Below the pieces are notes generated by a model. It searched no databases. It was not told where the DNA came from and saw nothing but the letters and a program-made list of their open reading frames with translations. Shown piece after piece: positions 35,668 through 45,159 of a stretch of DNA of 64,000 nucleotides. Source of the DNA: Leifsonia shinshuensis (lineage in GTDB: Bacteria > Actinomycetota > Actinomycetes > Actinomycetales > Microbacteriaceae); the NCBI RefSeq assembly GCF_022606355.1, contig NZ_JAHHZQ010000001.1, positions 1,116,001 through 1,180,000 of the forward strand. The letters run 5' to 3'. Position 1 is the stretch's first letter. Each line of letters starts with the position of its first letter. The position numbers and the translations under genes were made by a program.

Positions 35668-37269
35668 TCAGGCGCGACCGGCGAGCGCGACCGTGTCCAC
35701 CCCGGAGGGCAGCTCCCCGTAGAGGGAACCGCGGTCGGGCCCGAGGCGGGACGCGACGAACGCGTCCGCGACGGCGGCCGGGGCGTGGCGGATGAGCAGC
35801 GACGCCTGGAGAGCGACGGCGAGCGCCGCGACCACCGTCCGGGCCGTGGACTCGTCGGCGTCGGCGATCGTGCGCCGCAGCCGATCGTGATGCGCGTCAT
35901 AGGCGGCGTGCGAGCCGCGGGCGGAGGCGAGCTCGGCGTCGAACGCCTCCACGCTCGCCGGCTCGCGGCTCAGCGCGCGCAGCACGTCGAGGGCGATCAC
36001 GTTGCCCGAGCCTTCCCAGATGGCCATGACCGGCTGCTCCCGATAGCGCCGGGCCAGCGGGAACGCCTCCGTATAGCCGTTGCCGCCGAGGCACTCCATC
36101 GCCTCGTACGCGTGGCCGGGTCCCCGCTTGCACACCCAGTACTTGCTCACCGCCGTCGCGAGCCGGCGGAAGGCGACATCGGCGTCCGGGGCGTCGTCGT
36201 CGTGGGCGCGAGCCAGGCGCAGGGCTACGGCGGTGGCCGCCTCCGACTCCAGGGAGAGATCGGCGAGCACCGACGTCATCGCCGGCTGGTCCGTCAGGCG
36301 CCGCCCGAACGCCGCTCGGTGACGCGCGTGCCACGCCGCCTCGGCGACGCTCTGCCGCATGCCGGCCGCTGTGCCGAGGACGCAGTCGAGCCGCGTGCGG
36401 TTGACCATCTCCAGGATGGTCCGGACGCCGCGTCCCTCCTCGCCGAGCAGATGGCCGACGGTCCCGTCGAACTCGATCTCGCTGGAGGCGTTGGACCGGT
36501 TGCCGAGCTTGTCCTTCAGACGCTGGATGAGGAAGACATTGCGCGTGCCGTCCTCCAATACGCGCGGCACGACGAAGCAGCTCAGCCCGCCCGCGGTCTG
36601 AGCGAGCACCAGGAACGCGTCGGACATCGGCGCGGAGCAGAACCACTTGTGACCGGTGAGCAGCCAGCGCCCGTCGCCGTCGGCGAGCGCCCGTGTGGTG
36701 TTGGCGCGGACGTCGGAGCCGCCCTGCTTCTCGGTCATCGCCATGCCGAACAGTGCTGACGCCTTGTTCGCACCGAGGCGGCCGTCGTAGTCCCGCGACA
36801 GCAGCCGCGGCACCCACTCGGCCGCGAGTTCGGGGGAGGCGGCAAGGGCGGGGACGGCCGCGTGCGACATCGAGACGGGGCACGCATGCCCCGGTTCCAC
36901 CTGCGCGAACAGCATGAAGGCGGCGGCGCGGGCGACGTTCGCCCCCGGCCGCGGATCGGCCCACGCGGAGGTGTGCGCGCCGGCGCCGACGGCCTCCCGG
37001 ATCACCCGGTGGTAGCTCTCGTCGTAGTCGACCTCGTCGATGCGGTCGCCCCACCGGTCGAACGCGCGCAGCTGCGGCTCGCGCATGTTGGCGCGCTCGG
37101 CGTCGGCCTGGAAGCCGGCCGAGCCGACCAGCCGTCCGACGGCCCCGAGGTCGGCGACGGCCCAGTCGGCGTCGTAGCGTTCGACCGCCTCCCGCAGCGG
37201 GAGGTTCGCTGCGAACTCGTCGAGGTCGACGCGCGGCGGGGCCTGGTTCACGACGGTGTGAGTGGGCAT
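35668..37269 (-). CDS. AidB-like acyl-CoA dehydrogenase family protein
   Basis: 533-aa flavoprotein of the AidB subgroup, linked to protection from alkylating agents in E. coli, though the activity is uncertain. Recognisable are HACPVSMSHAAVPAL, the FAD/substrate region MAMTEKQGGSDVRANTT, GHKWFCSAPMSDAFLVLAQ, RLKDKLGNRSNASSEIEFDG, and the C-terminal ECLGGNGYTEAFPLARRYREQPVMAIWEGSGNVIALDVLRAL. Length is close to E. coli AidB. It ends 7 bp from the convergent DUF2207-like gene. No Ada or AlkA gene is nearby, so a role in fatty-acid or amino-acid breakdown is also possible. Confidence 0.87.
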   Translation of the reverse strand: MPTHTVVNQAPPRVDLDEFAANLPLREAVERYDADWAVADLGAVGRLVGSAGFQADAERANMREPQLRAFDRWGDRIDEVDYDESYHRVIREAVGAGAHTSAWADPRPGANVARAAAFMLFAQVEPGHACPVSMSHAAVPALAASPELAAEWVPRLLSRDYDGRLGANKASALFGMAMTEKQGGSDVRANTTRALADGDGRWLLTGHKWFCSAPMSDAFLVLAQTAGGLSCFVVPRVLEDGTRNVFLIQRLKDKLGNRSNASSEIEFDGTVGHLLGEEGRGVRTILEMVNRTRLDCVLGTAAGMRQSVAEAAWHARHRAAFGRRLTDQPAMTSVLADLSLESEAATAVALRLARAHDDDAPDADVAFRRLATAVSKYWVCKRGPGHAYEAMECLGGNGYTEAFPLARRYREQPVMAIWEGSGNVIALDVLRALSREPASVEAFDAELASARGSHAAYDAHHDRLRRTIADADESTARTVVAALAVALQASLLIRHAPAAVADAFVASRLGPDRGSLYGELPSGVDTVALAGRA

Positions 37270-37346
37270 GCGGCGAGTCTAATGCGGGGCCGGCGGTGGG
37301 TCGCCAAGGGAGGACTCTCGCGGCGCCACGCCGGCCGAAAGCAGGG

Positions 37347-37389
37347 AACGGAGGAGATCGGGGCTCCGGAATCCGGATCCTCCTCCGTT
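37347..37389 (-). terminator. Terminator of the ABC-F gene
   Basis: AACGGAGGA (37347-37355) and TCCTCCGTT (37381-37389) are perfect arms; an inner GATC/GATC and TCCGGA pairing extends the structure. The hairpin begins about 10 bp after the ABC-F stop. Confidence 0.65.
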
Positions 37390-37399
37390 GCCGACCGGC

Positions 37400-39175
37400 T
37401 CAGCCCTCCAGCTGTTCCGACAACTCCAGCCAGCGGGTCTCGTGGTCGGCGATCTCGCCCTCCAGGGCTCGCAGCTCCTCCGTGAGCCGGCCCAGGCCGA
37501 TGTAGTCGGACTGGTCGTGGCGCGCGATCGCCTCGTGGTGCTCGGCGACCTGGCCCGCGAGCTTCGCGAGGCGGCGGTCGATGGAGGTCAGCTCCTTCTC
37601 GGCGGCGCGCAAGGCGGCGCCCGACAGTACGGGGGTCGCGACGACGGCAGCGCCGGCGCTCGGCGCAGGACCGCGCTCCCTCCGCAGCCGCAGGTACTCG
37701 TCGATCCCGCCAGGGAGGTGCCGGAACGCGCCGTCGATGACCGCATGCTGCTGGTCGGTCACCCGTTCGACGAGGTAGCGGTCGTGCGAGACCACGAGCA
37801 GCGTCCCCGGCCAGCCGTCGAGGAGATCCTCCATCGCGGCCAACATGTCGGTGTCGAGGTCGTTGGTCGGCTCGTCCAGGATGAGCACGTTCGGCTCGTC
37901 GAGCAGGATGAGCAGTAGCTGGAGGCGGCGCTTCTGGCCGCCGGAGAGGTCCTTCACCGGTGTGGAGAGCTGGGCGTTCGTGAAGCCGAGGCGCTCGAGC
38001 ATCTGGCCAGGAGTGACCTCCTTGCCGCCGGCGAGGTACGTCGTGCGCTTGTCGGCGACGACGGCGCTGACGCGCTGGTCGCGCACCGCGTCGAGCTCGT
38101 CGAGCTGCTGCGTGAGGGTGGCGATCTTGACCGTCTTGCCGTGCTTGACGCGTCCCGCCGTCGGCTCGACGGTGCCGGCCACGAGCCCGAGCAGCGTGGA
38201 CTTGCCCGCTCCGTTGATGCCGAGGATCCCGGTGCGCTCGCCCGGCGCGATGCGCCACTCCACGTTGCGGAGCACTGTCTTCGGCGGGAACTCGACCGTC
38301 ACGTCGAGGAGGTCCACGACGTCTTTGCCGAGGCGCGCAGTGGCGAGCTTCGTCAGCTCGACGGCGTCGCGCGGGGCGGGTTCGTCGGCGATCAGGGCGG
38401 CAGCAGCATCCATCCGGAACTTCGGCTTGGACGTGCGCGCAGGCGCACCGCGCCGCAGCCAGGCCAGCTCTTTGCGCATCAGGTTCTGCCGCTTGGTCTC
38501 CGCGACGGCGGCCATCCGGTCGCGCTCGACGCGCTGCAGGACGTACGCCGCGTACCCGCCCTCGAAGGGCTCGACGATCCCGTCGTGCACCTCCCAGGTG
38601 GCGGTCGACACCTCATCGAGGAACCAGCGGTCGTGGGTGACCACCACGAGCGCACCCGACCCGGAGGCCCAGCGCTGCTTCAGGTGGGAGGCGAGCCAGG
38701 CGACGCCCTCGATGTCGAGGTGGTTGGTCGGCTCGTCGAGGAACAGCAGGTCGTTGTCGTGCACCAGGAGCGCGGCCAGCGCGACGCGGCGCCGCTGACC
38801 TCCCGAAAGCTCGCCGATCGTGGCGTCCCAGGGGATGTCGGCGACCAGGCCGGCGAGAACGTCGCGCACGCGCGGGTCGCCGGCCCAGACGTGCTCCTCG
38901 CGGTCGCCGACGATGGCCCGGCCGACGGTGAGGGCGTCCGGCAGATCGTCGCGCTGGTCGAGCATGCCGACGGTCACGTCCCGACGTCGCGTGACGCGCC
39001 CCGCGTCGGGCTGGAGGCGCCCGGCGAGCAGCGACAGGAGGGTCGACTTGCCGTCGCCGTTGCGGCCGACGACGCCGATGCGGTCGCCTTCGGAGACGCC
39101 CAGCGTCACCGAGTCGAAGACGACCCGCGTGGGGTATTCGAGATGCAGCGACTCGGCGCCGAGGAGATGAGCCAT
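37400..39175 (-). CDS. ABC-F family ribosome-associated ATPase
   Basis: Two fused ABC ATPase domains without membrane segments, 591 aa; family members act on the ribosome's E site in translation control or antibiotic protection. Domain 1 has GRNGDGKST, LSGGQRRRVALA and LFLDEPTNHLD; a linker of about 80 residues with SKPKFRMDAAAALI follows; domain 2 has GINGAGKST, LSGGQKRRLQLLLILLDEP and LILDEPTNDLD; a coiled-coil C-terminal extension ends the protein (EKELTSIDRRLAKLAGQVAEHHEAI). Both Walker B glutamates are present. GGAGGACC precedes the ATG. In many actinobacteria a paralogue lies directly downstream of ispE; here a LuxR gene has come between. Confidence 0.93.
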   Translation of the reverse strand: MAHLLGAESLHLEYPTRVVFDSVTLGVSEGDRIGVVGRNGDGKSTLLSLLAGRLQPDAGRVTRRRDVTVGMLDQRDDLPDALTVGRAIVGDREEHVWAGDPRVRDVLAGLVADIPWDATIGELSGGQRRRVALAALLVHDNDLLFLDEPTNHLDIEGVAWLASHLKQRWASGSGALVVVTHDRWFLDEVSTATWEVHDGIVEPFEGGYAAYVLQRVERDRMAAVAETKRQNLMRKELAWLRRGAPARTSKPKFRMDAAAALIADEPAPRDAVELTKLATARLGKDVVDLLDVTVEFPPKTVLRNVEWRIAPGERTGILGINGAGKSTLLGLVAGTVEPTAGRVKHGKTVKIATLTQQLDELDAVRDQRVSAVVADKRTTYLAGGKEVTPGQMLERLGFTNAQLSTPVKDLSGGQKRRLQLLLILLDEPNVLILDEPTNDLDTDMLAAMEDLLDGWPGTLLVVSHDRYLVERVTDQQHAVIDGAFRHLPGGIDEYLRLRRERGPAPSAGAAVVATPVLSGAALRAAEKELTSIDRRLAKLAGQVAEHHEAIARHDQSDYIGLGRLTEELRALEGEIADHETRWLELSEQLEG

Positions 39176-39228
39176 ACGGTCCTCCAGCCTACCGTCGCGC
39201 CAGGCGTCGCCGAGCCGCCCGCCGCGCT

Positions 39229-39243
39229 CCCCCACCTTGGGGG
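39229..39243. promoter_or_regulatory. CCCCC/GGGGG inverted repeat upstream of the LAL regulator
   Basis: CCCCC-ACCTT-GGGGG lies 78 bp before the chosen LAL start. A related CCCCCAC-to-GGGGGG arrangement occurs just after the gene at 42219-42242, which suggests a shared binding site. Confidence 0.4.
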
Positions 39244-39320
39244 AAACCGACCGGTGCCCCGGTTGTGCGATGATCGACGGACCGGACCGCGCACTCCCGA
39301 CTTCTGACCCGCGCGGGCGG

Positions 39321-42206
39321 ATGGGGGCGACCGTGACCGACCTGGACTCGACGGCTCGGCCGTTGATCGGCCGGGATCGGGCTCGTGAGACCATCCTCCT
39401 CGTCGCCCATCGCGCCATCGATCAGGGTGGTGCCGTGCTCGTCACAGGCGAGCCAGGTCTCGGCAAGACCGCCCTGCTCGCCGACGTCGCGCAGCGGCTC
39501 GACGGGTGGACCGTGCTGCGGGTGAGCGCCGACTCGTTCGAGTCCGATCTGGCGTACGCGACCGTCGAGACCCTGGTGCGTGGACTCGCCGGACTCGGCG
39601 GGACGGCGATCCGGCCTCCCGCGCCCGACGACGACGCGCTCACCGTCGGGAGGCTGCTGCTCGACGCCATCGACGCGCTCTCCGGTCCGGTCTGCCTGAT
39701 CGTGGACGACGCGCAGTGGGTGGACGAGCCGTCGGCACGCGCCCTGCGATTCGTCGTGCGCCGGCTCTCCGACCGTGACTTCCTCTTCACCGCGGCGACC
39801 CGACCTCAGCAGAACAGCGTGTCCGACCTGTTCGAAGACCTGGCGTCGTCGTCGGTCAACCATGCCCGCATCGACCTGACGCCACTCACCGTGTCCGACA
39901 CGCAAGAGCTGGCGGAACACATCCTGGGCCATGCGGTCTCGCGGCGCACCGCGACCCGGCTGACGGAGGCGACCCAGGGTTCGCCGCTGCTGCTGAGCGT
40001 GCTCCTCGGGCAGCTGCACGACACGTTCACGCAGGCCCTGCACCCCGCGGGCTGGGACCTGCCGGACACCGCGATCATGCCGCTCGCCTCCGCGATCTCC
40101 GCCGCCTTGGAGGGCGCTGACGTCTCGGTGCGCACCGCGGCGGAGTTCGTCGCCGTGCTGCGCGACCCGCTGCCCGCCCCCGTGGTCGGCACCATCGCGG
40201 CGCGGCTGGGCGAGCGTCTCGACCTGCCGGGGGCCGTCACGCGCGGCCTCGTGCTCGGGACGCCGCGGGACGGCGTGCTGTGGGTGGAGCCAGCGCACGC
40301 CCTCCTCGCCGACGCCCTCGCCGCGGACCTCACCGTGGAACGCCGTGTCCAGCTCCACCGGGTCGCCGCCGACGTGCTCGACGGCCACCGCGCGCTGCGG
40401 CACCGGGTGGAGGCCGCCGACACCGCAGACCCCGGGCTCGTCGACGAGCTGCTGACCGCAGCGCTCGCGGCGGCCGACCAGGGCCGGGCGGAGCAGGCGA
40501 TGAGCTATGCGCGCTCGGCGATGCATCTCGCGACCGACGGGGAGCTCGAGCGTTCGCTCATCGAGCTGGGCCTTCTCGCGATGCGGTTCCGGCTGCACGA
40601 ACAGATCCTCGACCTCCGGCCCGCGATCGAGACGCTGCCGCCGTCGCCCGCGCGCGACGCAGTGCTGCTTGAGCTGCGGACGCTGTCGCGGGACGTGCCT
40701 GGCGCCCTGGAGCTCGCCCTCCGGCTCGAGGCGGCTCCCGCCCTCACCCCGGACGAGCGCGCGATCCGCACCCATGTGGCCGAGGCGCTGCCCAAGGTGC
40801 TGATGGCGATGGGCGACTTCTCTGGCGTCCTCGATCACCTGGACACCGGGCGGCTGCACATCGCCGAGTGTCCCGCGCCGGAGGACGTCGCCGACCCTGC
40901 GCTGCGCTGGCTCGCCGAGCCCGACGAGCACCTGGTGCGGCTGCTCGGCTGGGCGCTCAACTCCGCCGCGCACGCGCAGCGACCCGATCTGTTCGGCCCG
41001 CTCACCGCCGAGCTCGACGAGCTGCTCGTGCAGCACGAGTCCCCTGCCGCCGTCGACGCCCTGGTCGCGCGTTCCCGCGTGTTCATCCTCGGTGGCGACA
41101 TCGAGCGGGCGCGCGCCGACCTCGCGAAAGCGAACGAGCTGGTCCGCCGGTTCCCCAGCAGCTGGACCGCGGGCTTCGTGCGCACGATCTACGCGCACAT
41201 CCTCTTCCTGGTGGGCGAGTGGGAGGAGTCGGTCACCCTGGCCGACACCGCCGTCGCGCTCGCGCTCGACGAGACCGATCTGTCGTGCTGGCCGATCGCA
41301 CTCTGGACGTCGACGCTCGTCCGTGCCGGGCGTGGCGAGTCCGAACCGGTGACCGAACGCCTGCGCTCGGCGGCGAAGGCCGATCCGCGCATCACGGGTT
41401 CGTACGACGGCGATCTGCCGTTCCTGGCCCGCGCCGAGCTGGCGCGCGCTCTCGGCCGCCCGGAGCACCAGCTCCGCGCGACGCTGGACGCCGAGGATGC
41501 GGCGACGCGCGCCTCCACGCTGGGCTGGCTGACCTACCGCGTCGACGCGCTCGCGACGCTGGGACGCGCTGCCGACGCGCGCGCCGCCTACGAGCGCTGC
41601 GCCGCTCCCGGGCTCTGGCGCCCGTACTACGGATCGCTGCGCTGGCTCGAGGGCCGTGTGCTCGAGGCCGAGGGCCGCGCAGCCGACGCTCTCCAGGCGT
41701 ACCGCGAGGCGGCCGGGGAGTCCCCCTTCCCGTTCCCCGACGCGATCGCAGCGCTGGACGCCGGACGCCTTCTGGCGGCGGGGAGGGCCACCGCCGGCAG
41801 CGGGGCCGCGCCCCGCAGCGAGACCGACCGCGCCGAAGCCGGCGTGCTGCTCGAACGCGCCGCCGCGACCTTCCGCCGGCTGGGCGCCAGCGCGTACCTC
41901 GCTCGCGCGGTCCAGCTCCTCGACGCGCTGCGCGCGGCCGGCGACACCGCTCCCGGAGTCGAGCTCACCTCCGCCGTCGACCCGCTGGCCCCGTTGACCA
42001 CGCGCGAACGCCAGGTCGCGCACGCGCTGGCCGCCGGGATGACCAACAAGGAGATCGCCGAGCGGCTGTACGTGTCGGTGACGACTGTCAACTTCCACGT
42101 GCGCAACATCCTCGCGAAGCTCGGGATGCGCTCGCGGCGCGAGCTCCGAGCACTCGCCCTGCCCCGTCGCCGACCCGTCAGAACCGATCGACCCGTCAAG
42201 AGTTGA
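39321..42206 (+). CDS. LAL-type LuxR-family regulator with AAA/NACHT-like ATPase
   Basis: Large ATP-binding LuxR regulator (MalT-like), 961 aa from this start. N-terminal ATPase has Walker A VTGEPGLGKTAL (residues about 42-53) and Walker B-like CLIVDDAQWVDEPSARAL; the long middle is helical TPR-like repeat; the C-terminal 70 residues form a LuxR helix-turn-helix (PLTTRERQVAHALAAGMTNKEIAERLYVSVTTVNFHVRNILAKLGMRSR). The start is uncertain: ATGs at 39270 and 39321 and a GTG at 39333 (with GGGGGC before it) all fit. It interrupts the ABC-F/ispE neighbourhood and may control itself and the short stretch downstream. Confidence 0.88.
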   Translation: MGATVTDLDSTARPLIGRDRARETILLVAHRAIDQGGAVLVTGEPGLGKTALLADVAQRLDGWTVLRVSADSFESDLAYATVETLVRGLAGLGGTAIRPPAPDDDALTVGRLLLDAIDALSGPVCLIVDDAQWVDEPSARALRFVVRRLSDRDFLFTAATRPQQNSVSDLFEDLASSSVNHARIDLTPLTVSDTQELAEHILGHAVSRRTATRLTEATQGSPLLLSVLLGQLHDTFTQALHPAGWDLPDTAIMPLASAISAALEGADVSVRTAAEFVAVLRDPLPAPVVGTIAARLGERLDLPGAVTRGLVLGTPRDGVLWVEPAHALLADALAADLTVERRVQLHRVAADVLDGHRALRHRVEAADTADPGLVDELLTAALAAADQGRAEQAMSYARSAMHLATDGELERSLIELGLLAMRFRLHEQILDLRPAIETLPPSPARDAVLLELRTLSRDVPGALELALRLEAAPALTPDERAIRTHVAEALPKVLMAMGDFSGVLDHLDTGRLHIAECPAPEDVADPALRWLAEPDEHLVRLLGWALNSAAHAQRPDLFGPLTAELDELLVQHESPAAVDALVARSRVFILGGDIERARADLAKANELVRRFPSSWTAGFVRTIYAHILFLVGEWEESVTLADTAVALALDETDLSCWPIALWTSTLVRAGRGESEPVTERLRSAAKADPRITGSYDGDLPFLARAELARALGRPEHQLRATLDAEDAATRASTLGWLTYRVDALATLGRAADARAAYERCAAPGLWRPYYGSLRWLEGRVLEAEGRAADALQAYREAAGESPFPFPDAIAALDAGRLLAAGRATAGSGAAPRSETDRAEAGVLLERAAATFRRLGASAYLARAVQLLDALRAAGDTAPGVELTSAVDPLAPLTTRERQVAHALAAGMTNKEIAERLYVSVTTVNFHVRNILAKLGMRSRRELRALALPRRRPVRTDRPVKS

Positions 42207-42218
42207 CGGTTTTCGCGT

Positions 42219-42255
42219 CCCCCACTAGGAGGACACGGGGGGCTCTCGCTAACGT
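42219..42255 (+). promoter_or_regulatory. Candidate promoter with LAL-like site after the LAL gene
   Basis: CCCCC at 42219-42223 and GGGGGG at 42237-42242 bracket a 13-bp spacer, followed by TAACGT (42250-42255) as a plausible -10. The CCCCCAC motif is the same as that upstream of the LAL gene. Rightward transcription would begin near 42262 and read the small frame below. Confidence 0.4.
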
Positions 42256-42286
42256 GGTGAACACCTGGGATGCCCGACCGCTCCGC

Positions 42287-42412
42287 ATGGAAACGACTCC
42301 ATCTGACGAATCGTCTCAACCCGACATGCGGCACGGATCGGGCATCCTCGGGCATGGCCCCGGACGCGAGGGATACGGTCCGGGAGACGACTCAACAGTC
42401 AGTCGCCGATGA
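42287..42412 (+). CDS. Possible 41-residue peptide gene downstream of the LAL regulator
   Basis: An ATG 31 nt after the TAACGT hexamer opens a 41-residue frame that ends 14 bp inside the convergent ispE. The peptide is Gly/Asp/Ser/Arg-rich ([20 protein letters not shown]), with no membrane helix. No ribosome site is evident, and no family is known to me. It could be a real small protein under LAL control, a remnant of a larger gene, or chance. An in-frame GTG at 42257 would add ten residues. Confidence 0.25.
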   Translation: METTPSDESSQPDMRHGSGILGHGPGREGYGPGDDSTVSRR

Positions 42413-43343
42413 CGCGGGCGCCGTGGACGGGGCCCGTCGCACGCACAGCGTGGATGCGCGACGCGCTGAGCGCGATCTGCAGGTCGAGCGCGTTGTCGAG
42501 GTCGGCCACCAGGAACGCGACGGTCGGTCCGGAGCCCGACACGATCCCGGCCAGCGCGCCGTTCAGCTCGCCGAGCTCGAGCACCTCGGCGATACTAGGC
42601 GCGAGGTGGATCGCCGGCGCCTGGAGGTCGTTGCTGAGCGCCTCCGCCAGCATCGCTGGGTCCCCCGCCCGGAGCGCGTGCAGCACCGGGGCGTCCACGC
42701 TCGGGCTGCGCTCGGCCGGGGCGATCTCGCCCGCATGGCGCTGGCGGTGCCGGTCGAGCTCGCTGTAGACGGCCGGCGTGCTGAGCTCCCCCTCGGGGAG
42801 GGCGAGCACCCAGTGGAACTGCCCGGTCGCCAGAGCGGGGCTGAGCCGGTCGCCGCGGCCGGTGCCGATCGCGGTGCCGCCGATCAGCGCGAACGGCACG
42901 TCGGCGCCCAGCCGTGCGGCCAGCGCCGACAACTCGTCGCGGCCGAGCTCGGTGCCCCAGAGCGCATCGCACGCGACGAGCGTCGCAGCCGCATCGGCCG
43001 AGCCGCCACCCATGCCGCCGGCGATCGGCACATGCTTGTCGATCTCGAGCCGCACCCCGCCGGTGTACCCGGTCTTCTTGGCCAGCAGCCGGGCCGCCTT
43101 GATCGCCAGATTGGTGCCGTCGGTGGCCAGGCCGCTGGTGTCGACGCTGCCCGCGAAGGTCACCGAGAAGTCATCGGCGTGGTGCGCGCGGACGTCCTCG
43201 TAGAGGGAGACCGCCTGATAGGCGGTGGCGACGTCGTGGTAGCCGTCTTCGCGCACGGCACCGACGCGCATGAACACGTTGATCTTGCCCGGAGCACGCA
43301 CATGTACGGCATCCACGTCCCAGCCCGTACCCGCCTCGACCAT
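42399..43343 (-). CDS. ispE: 4-(cytidine 5'-diphospho)-2-C-methyl-D-erythritol kinase
   Basis: GHMP kinase of the MEP isoprenoid pathway. 314 aa with [15 protein letters not shown] (substrate side, residues about 14-28), the ATP-binding [19 protein letters not shown] and the C-terminal [14 protein letters not shown]. Last gene of the metG-tatD-rsmA-ispE series; it begins 44 bp after rsmA. Confidence 0.96.
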   Translation of the reverse strand: MVEAGTGWDVDAVHVRAPGKINVFMRVGAVREDGYHDVATAYQAVSLYEDVRAHHADDFSVTFAGSVDTSGLATDGTNLAIKAARLLAKKTGYTGGVRLEIDKHVPIAGGMGGGSADAAATLVACDALWGTELGRDELSALAARLGADVPFALIGGTAIGTGRGDRLSPALATGQFHWVLALPEGELSTPAVYSELDRHRQRHAGEIAPAERSPSVDAPVLHALRAGDPAMLAEALSNDLQAPAIHLAPSIAEVLELGELNGALAGIVSGSGPTVAFLVADLDNALDLQIALSASRIHAVRATGPVHGARVIGD

Positions 43344-43387
43344 GCCTCAAACCTACACACCGCACGGGCGCTCCGAGGACCACCCGA

Positions 43388-44233
43388 TCAGGTGGTGGCG
43401 GCGAGTCTGACGAAGTCGTCGAGCTGCAGTTGCTCGCCGCGCAGCGACGGGCTGATGCCCGCCGCCTCCAGGGCCGTCGCCGCCGACGTCGGGTCGCCGA
43501 ACACGACGGAGAGCGACTGGCGGAGGGTCTTCCTGCGCTGCTGGAACGCGGCGTCCACGAGGGCGAAGGTGCGCTTGCGCAGGGCCTCGTCGCCGCGCGG
43601 CTCCGAACGGCGGTCGAAGGCGACCAGCACCGAGTCCACGTTGGGGACCGGCCAGAAGATCTGCCGGCTGACGTTGCCCGCGGTGCGCCAGGTGCCGTAC
43701 CACGCCGCCTTGACGCTGGGCGCCCCGTAGACCTTGGAACCCGGCCCCGCCGCGATGCGGTGGCCGACCTCCGCCTGCACCATCACCACTCCGGAGAGCA
43801 GGGTCGGGAAGGTCTCGAGGAAGTGCAGCAGCACCGGCACCGACACGTTGTACGGGAGGTTGGCGACCAGGCGGACCGGGCTCTCCGGGAGGTCGGTCAC
43901 CGCCAGGGCGTCCCGGTGCACGACCGTCAGCCGATCGCGGACGGAGGGCGCCAGCTGCTCCACCGTGACCGGCAGCTGGGCGGCCAGCCGGCCGTCGATC
44001 TCGACGGCGACGACGCGCGCGCCCGCCTCCAGCAGCCCGAGAGTCAGTGATCCGAGGCCGGGCCCGACTTCGACCACGATGTCACCCTCTGCCACCTCCG
44101 CGACCCGCACGATGCGGCGCACGGTGTTGGCGTCGATGACGAAGTTCTGGCCGAGCTTCTTGGTGGGCGTGACGCCGAGGAGCTCCGCCAGGTCGCGGAT
44201 CTCGGCGGGGCCGAGCAGTCGCAGCTCGCTCAC
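43388..44233 (-). CDS. rsmA: 16S rRNA (adenine(1518)-N(6)/adenine(1519)-N(6))-dimethyltransferase
   Basis: KsgA enzyme, which dimethylates two adenines in helix 45 of 16S rRNA late in 30S assembly. 281 aa with [18 protein letters not shown], the SAM loop [18 protein letters not shown] and the target-base motif [19 protein letters not shown] start at 44233 overlapping the tatD stop (GTGA). In mycobacteria an rpf gene lies between tatD and ksgA; it is absent here. Confidence 0.96.
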   Translation of the reverse strand: MSELRLLGPAEIRDLAELLGVTPTKKLGQNFVIDANTVRRIVRVAEVAEGDIVVEVGPGLGSLTLGLLEAGARVVAVEIDGRLAAQLPVTVEQLAPSVRDRLTVVHRDALAVTDLPESPVRLVANLPYNVSVPVLLHFLETFPTLLSGVVMVQAEVGHRIAAGPGSKVYGAPSVKAAWYGTWRTAGNVSRQIFWPVPNVDSVLVAFDRRSEPRGDEALRKRTFALVDAAFQQRRKTLRQSLSVVFGDPTSAATALEAAGISPSLRGEQLQLDDFVRLAATT

Positions 44234-45159
44234 GCGATGATCCCGATCGGCTCCGTCGGCGGCGCGCCGACGGGTTCGCTGTCCCAGCGCCCGTAGACGA
44301 GCTCGGTGTTGGAGTTGAGCTGCGCCGCGAGCGTGGAGGCGTCGGTGCCGATGGTCTCCGCCATCGCCCGCACCGTGTGCGGGATGAGGTAGGGCGCGTT
44401 CGGCCGGCCGCGGAACGGCGTGGGCGTGAGGAAGGGCGCGTCGGTCTCGACCATGATCAGGTGACGCGGCGCGACGCGCAGCGCCTCCCGCAGGCCCGGC
44501 GCGTTCTTGAACGTCACAGTGCCCGCGAACGACATGAACCAGCCGTTCTCCGCGCAGATCTCGGCGAGCTCGACGTCGCCGGAGAAGCAGTGGAAGACCG
44601 TCCGTTCCGGGGCGCCGACCCGCTTGAGCGTCGCCACGACCGCGGCGTGCGCGTCCCTGTCGTGGATCTGCAGGGCGATGCCGTTCTGCTTGGCGATCTC
44701 GATGTGCGCTTCGAAGGAGGCGAACTGCGCGTCGCGACGCGGGCCCTCCTCCGTGCGGAAGAAGTCGAGGCCGGTCTCGCCGACGGCCCGCACGCGCGGC
44801 CTCCCCGCCAGCTCGGCGATGACCGCGAGAGCGTCGTCCAGCTCCCCGCGCTCGGCATAGTCGGGAGCATCGTTGGGGTGCAGGGCGACGGCGGCGAGCA
44901 TCCGGGGCTCGACCGCCGCCGTCTCGGCCGACCACCGCGACGTCTCGACGTCGTTGCCGACCTGGACGACCCCGCGCACGCCGACGCTCGACGCCCGGTC
45001 GAGCTGCTCGCGGTAGTCGAGGGGGTCGTTCCCGTCGGCGATCTCCAAGTGCGTGTGGTTGTCGTAGACGGGCACGACCAGCGCCTCCGGAAGTGGAGGG
45101 TAGGCGAGGTCGCGGCCGTCGGTGACGTGCCGCTGGCGGATGAACGCCGGGTCGGTCAT
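44230..45159 (-). CDS. TatD-family metal-dependent hydrolase (DNase)
   Basis: TIM-barrel metallohydrolase, 309 aa; family members are 3'-5' DNases linked to repair or turnover. Metal ligands are visible: [13 protein letters not shown] (HxH), [41 protein letters not shown] and [11 protein letters not shown]. Overlaps metG by ATGA. The N-terminus is about 30 residues longer than in E. coli TatD. Confidence 0.93.
   Translation of the reverse strand: MTDPAFIRQRHVTDGRDLAYPPLPEALVVPVYDNHTHLEIADGNDPLDYREQLDRASSVGVRGVVQVGNDVETSRWSAETAAVEPRMLAAVALHPNDAPDYAERGELDDALAVIAELAGRPRVRAVGETGLDFFRTEEGPRRDAQFASFEAHIEIAKQNGIALQIHDRDAHAAVVATLKRVGAPERTVFHCFSGDVELAEICAENGWFMSFAGTVTFKNAPGLREALRVAPRHLIMVETDAPFLTPTPFRGRPNAPYLIPHTVRAMAETIGTDASTLAAQLNSNTELVYGRWDSEPVGAPPTEPIGIIA

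Noticed and set aside
39189-42098. 969-codon frame antisense to the LAL regulator
   Set aside because: Low-complexity shadow; the plus strand has clear ATPase and LuxR motifs.
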